Source: Methylomarinum sp.
GTDB lineage: Bacteria; Pseudomonadota; Gammaproteobacteria; Methylococcales; Methylomonadaceae
Length of the DNA: 6,184 nt
Assembly (NCBI GenBank): GCA_013139755.1
Contig: WTAG01000019.1
Location: forward strand, 1-6,184
Reading direction: 5' to 3'
This document shows, one piece after another, positions 1 to 6,184 of this stretch. The notes under the pieces were generated by a model that made no database searches, was not told the origin of the DNA, and saw nothing but the letters and a program-made list of their open reading frames with translations. Each line of letters begins with the position of its first letter. The stretch's first letter is position 1. Both the position numbers and the translations under genes were made by a program.

Positions 1-2
1 GT

Positions 3-737
3 TATCAGCGTGGAATTCCTTTTATACAAATCCCAACTACAGTATTAGCGCAAGTTGATTCGTCAGTCGGTGGTAAAACAGGTGTTAACCATCCACTAGG
101 TAAAAACATGATTGGCGCTTTCTATCAACCGCAGTGTGTTGTGGCAGATATGGATGTCTTGGATACGCTGGATGATAGACAGTTAATTGCAGGGATTGCC
201 GAAGTCATTAAATATGGATTAATTCGGGATTTAGATTTCTTTGAATGGCTAGAGAAAAATATCGGCTTGTTGTTAGCAAGAGATAAGCAGGAATTGGCTT
301 ATGTTATAGAGCGCTCATGTCAAAATAAAGCTGAAATTGTCGCTGAAGATGAGTTTGAATCAGGCATTCGTGCAATTTTAAATCTAGGGCATACTTTTGG
401 ACATGCGATAGAAACGGGGATGGGTTATGGTAAATATCTACATGGTGAAGCGGTAGCAATAGGGATTGGTTATGCGGCAGATTTATCAAAAAGAATGGGC
501 TGGATTACCGATGCGGATGTTAAAAGGATTATGGCATTATTAAAGTCGGCAAATTTACCAGTACAGCCGCCTAAAGAAATGGATGTTAGTCAGTTTATAG
601 ATTTAATGGCAGTAGATAAGAAAAATGTGGATGGAAAGATAAGGCTGATATTGCTAGAGTCTATTGGAAAAGCGACACTGCCTGTTAACGTAGAGCAATC
701 GCTTCTTGAGCAAACACTAAAGAATTATGCCGGATAA
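3..737 (+). CDS. aroB: 3-dehydroquinate synthase, 5'-truncated by window edge
   Basis: Cytoplasmic enzyme of the shikimate pathway that converts DAHP to 3-dehydroquinate, using NAD+ and a divalent metal (Zn or Co). The frame is open from base 3, giving 244 visible residues; about 115 N-terminal residues (most of the NAD-binding half) lie upstream, judged against a usual length near 360. The visible part opens with the family block [13 protein letters not shown], then DSSVGGKT (fragment residues 19-26) and the HPLGKN loop (30-35). Next come IAEVIKYG with E67 and K70, and [13 protein letters not shown] (123-135). E67, H130 and H147 (in LHGEA) match the known metal ligands, and K25, N35, R123, N127 and H134 match substrate-binding residues. 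The catalytic core is intact, with no frameshift. Its last 11 nt overlap the start of the SPOR-domain gene, suggesting translational coupling. In many gammaproteobacteria aroK lies just upstream; that cannot be seen here. Confidence 0.97.
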   Translation, partial: YQRGIPFIQIPTTVLAQVDSSVGGKTGVNHPLGKNMIGAFYQPQCVVADMDVLDTLDDRQLIAGIAEVIKYGLIRDLDFFEWLEKNIGLLLARDKQELAYVIERSCQNKAEIVAEDEFESGIRAILNLGHTFGHAIETGMGYGKYLHGEAVAIGIGYAADLSKRMGWITDADVKRIMALLKSANLPVQPPKEMDVSQFIDLMAVDKKNVDGKIRLILLESIGKATLPVNVEQSLLEQTLKNYAG

Positions 738-2280
738 TGAATCGTTTACATATCATGTCAAAAACAGCCAAGTTGAGCAGGTAAAGTCAGCTGAGACCTC
801 TTTAATCACATTAGAGCGCGCTCAGAAACTGGATTTGTTAATTCATTTAATTGCTAATCTTAGGCAGTCACTTGTTATTTGTGGGCCTTATGGTATTGGG
901 AAGACAGTATTATTAAGTGAGTTAAGAGTGCGAAAAAGTGATGTTTGGCCCATGGTTACGATTCGAGCCGAGTCTAATTTAAGTTTTGAAAGTATTCAGG
1001 ACCAATTGCTTCGGTTTTTAATGCAAAATTATTCCGAGTATAAAAATCAAGAGCTTTCTTCTATTTTGTCTTTATTAGGCAAGCAGAATCAAAAAATTGT
1101 TGTTGTTATTGATGATGCGGGGCTATTAGTTCCGGGGCTAATTACTTCTCTTATTCAGTATGCAGGAGCAAGTGAATGTTTGAGGGTTATATTTGCCTTA
1201 ACGCATGATGAATTGCACATAAAAAGTAGTTCTGACAGGGTAATAGATGATTGTCATTTTATTGAAATACCACCATTAACAGAAAAGCAGTGTGGTATCT
1301 TTTTACAAAACATGTCATCTCAGTCTGATGCCGTTGTGTCATTTAATGCAATTAATGACAAAATGGTTGCGCAGTTGTACAGAGAAACACACGGCATACC
1401 AGGAAAAATAATGTCGGAATTACCTAAGTTGTCTAATTATAACGCAGTGGGTAGGTCTAAACTGGGAGGCGCGGTATTGCTGGCTGCTATTGTAGCAGTT
1501 GCGGCTAGCTATTTTATTTCTGATCAATCCAGTCAAAAGATAGAGCAAGAACATGTCATTCTCCCTTTGCTTATGGAAAATCCAGAAGTGATAGATATTT
1601 CAACGCCTGTAATTGAATCAGTTAGGCTGGGGGAAGGTGTTAGGGAAGCATATAATCAGATTGACAAAAGTAATGTTGAGTCAGCTTTGGCAGTCGAAAG
1701 TACGGATGTTATAGCGGCTGAAGTGATTAAAAAAGCGGAAGAAGAGCCGCGGCAGACTGAAGAAAAAAAGAGTATACCGCTTGTGGCCGCTAACATTGTT
1801 AAAGAAAATAGTGTCAGCAAACAAAATATATCGGCGGAATTTGAGCCAAAACAGGAGCCTGTTGTTGATGCGATAATGACTGTTACACCGCTTAAAGATA
1901 AAATTGTAGTGCCGGATGCAAAAGATGTGGTTAAACCTGCATCAAAACCTATACCAAAAAAGCTGGCTCCTAAAAAAGAAGAGTCAATTAAAAAAGATGA
2001 TAGCCAATGGGTTTTAAAACAAGCTAAAAGGAATTATACAATACAGCTTATAGTGCTTTCACAAAGGAAATCAATTGCAGAGTTCATGAACAATAATAAG
2101 CAATTGAAAGAAGGTTTGAAGTATTTTCAAATAAATAAGCAGGGGCAAACAAAATTTGTATTAATTTATGGCTCTTTTAAGAATGCTAAAATAGCATCAG
2201 AAAAAATGAAGTTATTACCTGCTAAGTATAGAAAATCATGGGTAAGACGGTTTAAAAATTTACAAAGAGAAATTAAATAA
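727..2280 (+). CDS. AAA/P-loop ATPase with C-terminal SPOR domain (DamX-type cell-division protein)
   Basis: A 517-residue protein predicted to span the inner membrane once. Residues about 30-235 form a P-loop ATPase domain with Walker A GPYGIGKT (53-60) and Walker B VVVIDDAG (D129, D130), in the style of the ExeA/AAA ATPases. One hydrophobic segment (about 247-264, [16 protein letters not shown]) is the membrane anchor, with no cleavable signal peptide. Residues about 265-430 are a low-complexity Lys/Glu/Pro-rich linker. A SPOR domain begins at YTIQL (437-441) and runs to about 513. SPOR domains bind denuded glycan strands at the septum, so the C terminus should be periplasmic and the ATPase cytoplasmic. 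The position directly after aroB matches damX in enterobacteria, but E. coli DamX, as I recall it, lacks an ATPase domain, so I give no symbol. The ATG lies inside aroB with only a weak A-rich stretch (719-723) as ribosome site, consistent with coupled translation. Domain calls are strong; the cell-division role is inferred from the family. Confidence 0.88.
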   Translation: MPDNESFTYHVKNSQVEQVKSAETSLITLERAQKLDLLIHLIANLRQSLVICGPYGIGKTVLLSELRVRKSDVWPMVTIRAESNLSFESIQDQLLRFLMQNYSEYKNQELSSILSLLGKQNQKIVVVIDDAGLLVPGLITSLIQYAGASECLRVIFALTHDELHIKSSSDRVIDDCHFIEIPPLTEKQCGIFLQNMSSQSDAVVSFNAINDKMVAQLYRETHGIPGKIMSELPKLSNYNAVGRSKLGGAVLLAAIVAVAASYFISDQSSQKIEQEHVILPLLMENPEVIDISTPVIESVRLGEGVREAYNQIDKSNVESALAVESTDVIAAEVIKKAEEEPRQTEEKKSIPLVAANIVKENSVSKQNISAEFEPKQEPVVDAIMTVTPLKDKIVVPDAKDVVKPASKPIPKKLAPKKEESIKKDDSQWVLKQAKRNYTIQLIVLSQRKSIAEFMNNNKQLKEGLKYFQINKQGQTKFVLIYGSFKNAKIASEKMKLLPAKYRKSWVRRFKNLQREIK

Positions 2281-2289
2281 CGAGTGTGT

Positions 2290-3354
2290 ATGACAGCTTT
2301 AAAAAATGATATTTTTATTAAAACTTTATTGAAACAGCCTGTAGATAGAACGCCTGTCTGGATGATGAGGCAAGCAGGACGGTATTTGCCAGAATATAGA
2401 GAGATAAGGGCAAAAGCAGGTAGCTTTTTAAATTTATGTACCAATCCAGAGCTGGCATGTGAGGTGACTCTTCAGCCTTTAGAGCGTTTTGATTTTGATG
2501 CAGCGATTTTATTTTCAGATATTCTTACTATTCCCGATGCAATGGGTTTGGGGCTTTACTTTACAGAAGGTGAAGGACCTAAATTTAAAAATCCTATCAG
2601 AACCGCGAGTGATATTGATAAGTTGCCTATCCCTGATCCGTATACGGATTTACGTTATGTGGTTGATGCAGTCAGTTTAATCAGAAAAAATTTACAAGGA
2701 CGTGTGCCATTAATTGGCTTTTCAGGTAGTCCATGGACGCTTGCGACTTATATGGTTGAAGGAGGTAGTAGTAAAAGCTTCCAAAAAGTAAAGGGGTTGA
2801 TGTATGAGCAGCCAAAACTTATGCATCAAATGTTAAATAAGCTGGCTCAATCCGTTGCAAGTTATTTAAATGCGCAAATAGATGCGGGTGCTCAGGCTGT
2901 CATGGTCTTTGATACCTGGGGCGGTATGCTCTCGACTGAAGACTATAATGAGTTTTCATTGAATTATGCAAAACAAGTTAGATCTTTGTTGAACACAAAC
3001 AAGGATGGTCAGGAAGTTCCGACTATCTTCTTCACTAAAGGTGGGGGATTGTGGTTAGAGGATATGGCCGATGCTGGTTATAGTGCTTTGGGTCTGGATT
3101 GGCAAACAGATATAGCTAAAGCACGAGCGCGTGTAGGTGATAAGGTTGCATTGCAAGGGAATATGGATCCTATTGCTCTATATGCTGAGCCAGAGCATAT
3201 CAAGCAAAAAGTAGAGATAATTTTAAAGAAATATGGTTCAGGTTCGGGGCATGTCTTTAATTTAGGGCATGGTATTTTGCCTGATGTTAATCCAGAGCAT
3301 GTAAAGGCAATGGTTGATGCAGTTCATGAGTTTAGTCCTCAGTATCATCGTTAA
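2290..3354 (+). CDS. hemE: Uroporphyrinogen decarboxylase
   Basis: Cytoplasmic haem-pathway enzyme that removes four acetate carboxyl groups from uroporphyrinogen III to give coproporphyrinogen III without a cofactor. From the ATG at 2290 the protein is 354 residues, the same length as E. coli HemE, and begins MTALKND, matching its MTELKND start. An in-frame GTG at 2284 would add only two residues and is less likely. Both family signatures are present: [15 protein letters not shown] (22-36, with R27 and R31) and [17 protein letters not shown] (143-159). Key residues are D77 in LFSDILT, Y154, T209 in FDTWGG (where human UROD has Ser219) and H327 in NLGHG. These correspond to the residues around the tetrapyrrole in characterised enzymes. 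It starts 9 nt after the SPOR gene, so it is probably the third gene of that operon. The ribosome site is weak (CGAG at 2281-2284). No terminator hairpin follows it. Confidence 0.97.
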   Translation: MTALKNDIFIKTLLKQPVDRTPVWMMRQAGRYLPEYREIRAKAGSFLNLCTNPELACEVTLQPLERFDFDAAILFSDILTIPDAMGLGLYFTEGEGPKFKNPIRTASDIDKLPIPDPYTDLRYVVDAVSLIRKNLQGRVPLIGFSGSPWTLATYMVEGGSSKSFQKVKGLMYEQPKLMHQMLNKLAQSVASYLNAQIDAGAQAVMVFDTWGGMLSTEDYNEFSLNYAKQVRSLLNTNKDGQEVPTIFFTKGGGLWLEDMADAGYSALGLDWQTDIAKARARVGDKVALQGNMDPIALYAEPEHIKQKVEIILKKYGSGSGHVFNLGHGILPDVNPEHVKAMVDAVHEFSPQYHR

Positions 3355-3440
3355 AGTTATGTTGAGCGTTTCAGTGATTAATTGGTTTTAGTCGTTTTTA
3401 GCATAATTTTTACAGTGGGTGTTAGGTCGTTGATTTTTCA

Positions 3441-3460
3441 AACATCTGCAGCAGGATGTT
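3441..3460. repeat. Short inverted repeat (6-bp stem, 8-nt loop)
   Basis: The arms AACATC and GATGTT are perfect reverse complements around the loop TGCAGCAG. No T-run follows, so this is not a standard rho-independent terminator. It could be an operator half-site pair or chance; a 6-bp stem in AT-rich DNA is weak evidence. Confidence 0.3.
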
Positions 3461-3470
3461 GTTGTCAGAC

Positions 3471-3484
3471 ATATATGGATATAT
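3471..3484. repeat. AT-rich palindrome (ATATAT-GG-ATATAT)
   Basis: Two ATATAT arms flank a GG spacer, about 58 nt before the symporter start codon. The right arm overlaps TATATT (3480-3485), which could act as a -10 element, but the best upstream match, TTGTTG (3459-3464), sits at only 15 nt. Its role as promoter or operator is speculative. Confidence 0.2.
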
Positions 3485-3531
3485 TCAGTCTTCTTTTGTG
3501 AGAGGGCTGTTTTCAAAGAATTAGGGTGTAT

Positions 3532-3538
3532 AGGGAAG
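3532..3538 (+). promoter_or_regulatory. Ribosome binding site of the symporter gene
   Basis: AGGGAAG lies just before the ATG at 3542, with AGGGA ending 5 nt upstream of it. It is one of the best Shine-Dalgarno matches in the window and fixes the start of the transporter, consistent with independent translation initiation at the head of the second cluster. Confidence 0.7.
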
Positions 3539-3541
3539 TCA

Positions 3542-4996
3542 ATGAAAAGGGTTGGATTAATTGTTGGAACTATCTTGCCTCTTATCATGATTTTTTACTG
3601 TGATTTTGGTGGTAGTGATAATGTAACTCGAATGGCTGCTGTTGCCGTTATGATGTCAATTTTTTGGATCACAGAAGCAGTTCCTCTGGCTGTGACAGCA
3701 CTTTTACCACTTACTCTTTTTCCGGTTTTGGGAATCGCTTCAAGTAAAGCAACAGCTAGCCAATACATGAACTCTACGGTTTTTTTATTAATCGGAGGGT
3801 TTATGATTGCTTTGGCTATGCAAAAATGGAATTTACATAAGCGTATTGCGCTTAATGTATTAACACATTTTGGTGGGCATCCATTGTTTGTGGTTTTAGG
3901 ATTTATTGTGGCAACCGCAGGGTTGTCAATGTGGATCTCTAATACAGCAACAACATTAATGATGCTACCAATTGCATTGGCTATTATTTCTCGCTACGCA
4001 CTTTTTTTATCTAAAAAACAAACTCAGCAGTTTTCTGTTGGCTTATTGTTATCAATTGCTTATTCAGCATCGATTGGGGGAATGATGACTCTGGTCGGAA
4101 CGGCTCCAAACCTGGTCTTTTCTCGATTTTATGTATTGGAAACTGGTGAGGCGATTGGATTTGCGCAATGGATGTTGATCGCAGTTCCTGTGGGAGCAAT
4201 TTTACTGTTGGTATTGTTAGGCGTTATTGGTGTTTTTTATTTAAGAGGGCTAAATAATGCTGATCAATTGAAGCTGTTGGTAGTAAATGAGCGCAAGCAA
4301 TTGGGGAAAATCTCATTTGCTGAAAGTATCGTATTAATTACTTTTATGGTTACAGCAATACTTTGGGTTACAAGAAAAGGACTAACGTTAGGTGATGTAA
4401 TTATACCTGGGTGGGGCGATCTATTGATCAATGGGGCGATGATTGATGATGGAAGTGTAGCTATGGCAATGGCGAGTGTATTATTTTTTATCCCCGTTAA
4501 AGGAGCGGGAAGTGCTATTTTAGATAAAAAAGTTTTTGTTGAGCTACCTTGGTCAATTGTTTTGTTGTTTGGTGGTGGATTTGCATTGGCTTATGGATTT
4601 TCCGAAAGTGGATTGTCAGTCTATTTGGCAGGACAGTTGCAAGGGTTGAAGTCAGTTTCATTACCGGTATTAATACTGTCTGTTTCAGCGGGTATGAATT
4701 TGTTAACAGAGTTAACATCGAATACGGCAACAACTCAATTGGTCATGCCGATTCTTATCTCAACCGCTAAAGCGATTGAAGTTTCACCCATTTGGCTTAT
4801 GTTGCCAGCAACATTGTCGGCATCGTGTGCTTTTATGTTGCCAGTGGCGACACCGCCCAATGCCATTATTTTCGGTAGTGGTAAGATTAGGGTGGTTGAA
4901 ATGGTTTGTATGGGGCTTATTTTAAATTTTATAGCGGTTTTTGTTATAAGTTGGGTCAGCTATTGGTTGCTTCCCTTTTTTATAGGTAATACTTAA
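3542..4996 (+). CDS. SLC13/DASS-family sodium-coupled anion symporter
   Basis: A 484-residue polytopic inner-membrane protein of the divalent anion:sodium symporter family, which takes up dicarboxylates (succinate, malate, fumarate), sulfate or related anions with Na+. Both family Ser-Asn-Thr motifs are present: WISNTATT (SNT at 133-135) and LTSNTATTQ (SNT at 393-395). In VcINDY, the Vibrio cholerae homologue, the matching motifs bind sodium and substrate carboxylates. Other family blocks are GGMMTLVGTAPN in the first half and the late MLPVATPPNAIIFGSG, giving the expected inverted-repeat layout. There is a long run of hydrophobic segments and a hydrophilic loop near residues 236-255. No RCK/TrkA-C domain is inserted, which argues against the large SAC1-like sulfate type and mildly favours a dicarboxylate, but substrate cannot be read from sequence. 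The start is supported by the AGGGAAG site. Its stop overlaps the yjbQ start by 1 nt. Confidence 0.92.
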   Translation: MKRVGLIVGTILPLIMIFYCDFGGSDNVTRMAAVAVMMSIFWITEAVPLAVTALLPLTLFPVLGIASSKATASQYMNSTVFLLIGGFMIALAMQKWNLHKRIALNVLTHFGGHPLFVVLGFIVATAGLSMWISNTATTLMMLPIALAIISRYALFLSKKQTQQFSVGLLLSIAYSASIGGMMTLVGTAPNLVFSRFYVLETGEAIGFAQWMLIAVPVGAILLLVLLGVIGVFYLRGLNNADQLKLLVVNERKQLGKISFAESIVLITFMVTAILWVTRKGLTLGDVIIPGWGDLLINGAMIDDGSVAMAMASVLFFIPVKGAGSAILDKKVFVELPWSIVLLFGGGFALAYGFSESGLSVYLAGQLQGLKSVSLPVLILSVSAGMNLLTELTSNTATTQLVMPILISTAKAIEVSPIWLMLPATLSASCAFMLPVATPPNAIIFGSGKIRVVEMVCMGLILNFIAVFVISWVSYWLLPFFIGNT

Positions 4997-5415
4997 TGTG
5001 GTTTCAGAAAAAAATCAGTATGCAGGCGCGGTGTCGTGGATTTCATTTGGTAACAGATGAAATTGTCCATGATATACCCGAATTAAAACAAATTAAGGTT
5101 GGGTTGTTGCATTTGTTTATTCAGCATACCTCGGCCTCATTGGCAATAAATGAAAATGCTGATCCAGATGTGCGGACAGATATGGAGGCGTATTTCAATC
5201 AAGCGATACCAGAAAATGAACCTTATTTTCAGCATGTGTTAGAAGGTAGTGATGATATGCCCGCGCATTTGAAAGCAGTGATATTAGGTGGAGAACTAAC
5301 AATTCCTGTTGCTGGTGGACGATTGCAGATGGGGGTATGGCAGGGAATCTATTTGTGTGAACATAGAAATAATGCTGGAAGTAGAGGTATTATAGCGACT
5401 TTAAATGGCGAATAA
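4996..5415 (+). CDS. yjbQ: YjbQ family protein (UPF0047)
   Basis: A 139-residue cytoplasmic protein that aligns almost end to end with E. coli YjbQ (138 residues). It opens MWFQKKISMQARCRGFHLVTDEI and carries the conserved block LHLFIQHTSASLAINENADPD (from residue 38), then DDMPAHLKA and the C-terminal signature GGRLQMGVWQGIYLCEHR (107-124), ending IIATLNGE. The family is often annotated as a secondary thiamine-phosphate synthase because E. coli yjbQ can replace thiE weakly; its main role is not settled. The conserved His and acidic residues (H44, E53, D56, H123) could form an active or metal site, which is inference. The ATG overlaps the transporter stop as TAATG. AGGT at 4984-4987 is the likely ribosome site. 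No thiamine genes are nearby, so context does not support a thiamine role here. Confidence 0.93.
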   Translation: MWFQKKISMQARCRGFHLVTDEIVHDIPELKQIKVGLLHLFIQHTSASLAINENADPDVRTDMEAYFNQAIPENEPYFQHVLEGSDDMPAHLKAVILGGELTIPVAGGRLQMGVWQGIYLCEHRNNAGSRGIIATLNGE

Positions 5416-5426
5416 TTGGGGTTATT

Positions 5427-5882
5427 ATGAATAAGATTAAACTGTTAATGATTAGTGGGTTGTTGAGTTTAAATGTTAGTGTCAATGCAGAAGAAATCAA
5501 GCCTTTAGAGATAGAGGTTTATCGTAGCCCAAGCTGTGGCTGTTGCAGTAAATGGCTGGTTCATTTAAAGGAAAATCAGTTTGTAGTAACTGATCATGTG
5601 ATAGAGGATGTGCAGCAAATAAAGGATAAGTATGGTGTTCCAAAAAACATGTCTTCTTGCCATACAGCATTGGTTAACGGTTATGTTATAGAAGGGCATG
5701 TGCCAGCCGCAGATATAAAAAAACTATTAAAAATTAAGCCCGCAGTAATTGGGATATCGGTCCCAGGAATGCCAATGGGAACGCCGGGAATGGAAATGGG
5801 GGGTAGAAAAGACCCTTACAAAGTAGTTTCTTTTGATAAGGATAAAAAATATCAGGTATTTAATAGTTACGAGGGGCAGTAA
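5427..5882 (+). CDS. Exported DUF411 metal-binding protein (CopG-like)
   Basis: A 151-residue protein with a Sec-type signal peptide: KIK at the N terminus, a hydrophobic core, and likely cleavage after VNA (residue 21). The mature part is a DUF411 domain (PF04214), a thioredoxin-like fold. It carries the CxCC motif SCGCCSKW (C37, C39, C40), SSCHTA (C78, H79), VIEGHVPA (H91) and a Met-rich stretch PGMPMGTPGMEMGG (113-126). In characterised DUF411 proteins such as Pseudomonas CopG these Cys/His residues bind copper, and the family is linked to periplasmic copper tolerance. A periplasmic copper-binding or copper-redox role is therefore likely, though no copper pump or sensor gene lies in the window. 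It begins 11 nt after yjbQ with a modest GGGG site (5418-5421). Its stop overlaps the glk start by 1 nt. The domain call is firm; function is inferred from family. Confidence 0.9.
   Translation: MNKIKLLMISGLLSLNVSVNAEEIKPLEIEVYRSPSCGCCSKWLVHLKENQFVVTDHVIEDVQQIKDKYGVPKNMSSCHTALVNGYVIEGHVPAADIKKLLKIKPAVIGISVPGMPMGTPGMEMGGRKDPYKVVSFDKDKKYQVFNSYEGQ
5871..5876 (+). promoter_or_regulatory. Ribosome binding site of glk
   Basis: GAGGGG ends 5 nt before the ATG at 5882 and lies inside the last codons of the DUF411 gene (coding E-G-Q). With the TAATG overlap it defines the glucokinase start and suggests efficient initiation coupled to the upstream gene. Confidence 0.65.
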
Positions 5883-6184
5883 TGATTCTTGCTGGCGATA
5901 TAGGTGGAACTAAAACAATTTTAGCGTTATACAGTCAGGAAAAATCAGGTTGGGTTTGCTGTAAAAAAAAAGTTTTTGCCAGTGCAGAATTTAATAGTTT
6001 TGAGGCATTGCTAGATTGTTTTTTGAGGGCTGAATCAAATTTAATTTTGCGAAGTGTGTGTCTTGGGGTTGCTGGCCCCGTGGTTAAAGGTGATTGTGTA
6101 ACGACAAACTTGCCTTGGGTGTTAAGCAGGGATGGAATTGCTAATCAGACGGGAGCAGAATGTGTCCAACTGCTGAATGATTTA
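5882..6184 (+). CDS. glk: Glucokinase, 3'-truncated by window edge
   Basis: The first 101 codons of an ATP-dependent glucokinase, which phosphorylates glucose to glucose-6-phosphate in the cytoplasm. The frame stays open to the last base, so the C-terminal two thirds lie outside (the family is usually about 320-340 residues). The N terminus MILAGDIGGTKT carries the phosphate-1 motif (D6-GGT-K11). GVAGPVVKG (62-70) and TNLPWV (75-80) are typical of the bacterial Glk family, COG0837. The fragment ends LLNDL, where D100 aligns with the catalytic base Asp100 of E. coli Glk, also at position 100. This fits Glk better than the ROK repressors or sugar kinases, and there is no N-terminal DNA-binding domain. 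The start overlaps the DUF411 stop as TAATG. A run of nine A at 5963-5971 encodes three lysines. Glucose here may come from internal glycogen or sucrose turnover if the host is a methylotroph; that is inference. Confidence 0.9.
   Translation, partial: MILAGDIGGTKTILALYSQEKSGWVCCKKKVFASAEFNSFEALLDCFLRAESNLILRSVCLGVAGPVVKGDCVTTNLPWVLSRDGIANQTGAECVQLLNDL

Larger units (their letters stand above)
3355..3541. other. Intergenic region between hemE and the symporter gene
   Basis: This 187-nt AT-rich region is the only sizeable gap in the window. It holds a short hairpin (3441-3460), an AT palindrome (3471-3484) and, next to the downstream gene, a ribosome site (3532-3538). Possible -10-like hexamers are CATAAT (3402-3407) and TATATT (3480-3485), but neither has a good -35 box at 16-18 nt. 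TTTACA (3409-3414) resembles a -35 box but lacks a convincing partner. No GC-rich stem followed by a T-run was found, so hemE termination here cannot be shown and readthrough into the next cluster remains possible. A promoter for the downstream cluster is likely from layout alone. Confidence 0.6.

Noticed and set aside
304..489. Reverse-strand ORF inside aroB
   Set aside because: It lies wholly within conserved AroB sequence, antisense to the active-site block, and resembles no known protein.
1540..2020. Lys/Glu-rich linker of the SPOR protein as a tandem repeat array
   Set aside because: The stretch is compositionally biased but I found no repeating unit at DNA or protein level.
2284..2289. 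Upstream GTG start for hemE adding two residues
   Set aside because: The ATG at 2290 gives the exact length and N terminus of E. coli HemE, and the GTG offers no better ribosome site.
2166..2444. 92-codon reverse-strand ORF across the SPOR gene end and hemE start
   Set aside because: It is antisense to the SPOR domain and the HemE signature, both clearly coding on the + strand. It looks like a shadow frame.
3441..3460. Hairpin as a rho-independent terminator of hemE
   Set aside because: The stem is only 6 bp with low GC, sits 87 nt after the stop codon and has no following T-run.
3388..3588. 66-codon reverse-strand ORF covering the intergenic region and the symporter start
   Set aside because: It has no recognisable family, no good ribosome site that I can see, and it overlaps the start of a clear transporter gene. 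A frame of this length is expected by chance.
4549..4770. 73-codon + strand ORF within the symporter gene
   Set aside because: It is an out-of-frame reading of the segment coding the second SNT motif; the in-frame protein is strongly conserved there.

Overview
This window is a stretch of bacterial chromosome with seven protein-coding genes, all on the + strand. The first (aroB) and last (glk) are cut by the window edges. Base composition is AT-rich, roughly 40% GC by eye. AroB, HemE and YjbQ resemble gammaproteobacterial proteins closely, and HemE and YjbQ align with my memory of the E. coli proteins almost without gaps. The aroB-damX-type linkage is also typical of Gammaproteobacteria. A methanotroph or related methylotroph of the Methylococcales is my best guess, from the mix of aroB/AAA-SPOR/hemE with a DUF411 protein and glucokinase. 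That is inference, and no C1-specific gene is visible.

Block 1 (1-3354) is a housekeeping cluster. It holds the 3' two thirds of aroB (3-dehydroquinate synthase, shikimate pathway), a 517-residue inner-membrane protein with an N-terminal P-loop ATPase and a C-terminal peptidoglycan-binding SPOR domain (DamX-type, cell division), and hemE (uroporphyrinogen decarboxylase). aroB overlaps the SPOR gene by 11 nt, and hemE follows the SPOR gene after 9 nt, so the three are probably co-transcribed.

An intergenic region of 187 nt (3355-3541) separates the blocks. It holds a 6-bp-stem hairpin and an AT-rich palindrome, but no convincing intrinsic terminator and no strong sigma-70 promoter.

Block 2 (3542-6184) is a second tight cluster. 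It holds an SLC13/DASS-family sodium-coupled anion symporter, yjbQ (UPF0047), an exported DUF411 protein resembling the copper-binding CopG family, and the first 101 codons of glucokinase (glk). Two of the three junctions are 1-nt TAATG overlaps and the third is 11 nt, which suggests one translationally coupled operon. The four products share no obvious pathway; the cluster combines anion uptake, a small enzyme of debated function, periplasmic copper handling and glucose phosphorylation.

There are no mobile elements, CRISPR arrays, tRNA/rRNA genes or defence genes. I see no strong sign of a new biological system. The best leads are the ATPase-SPOR architecture and the mixed symporter-yjbQ-DUF411-glk operon.
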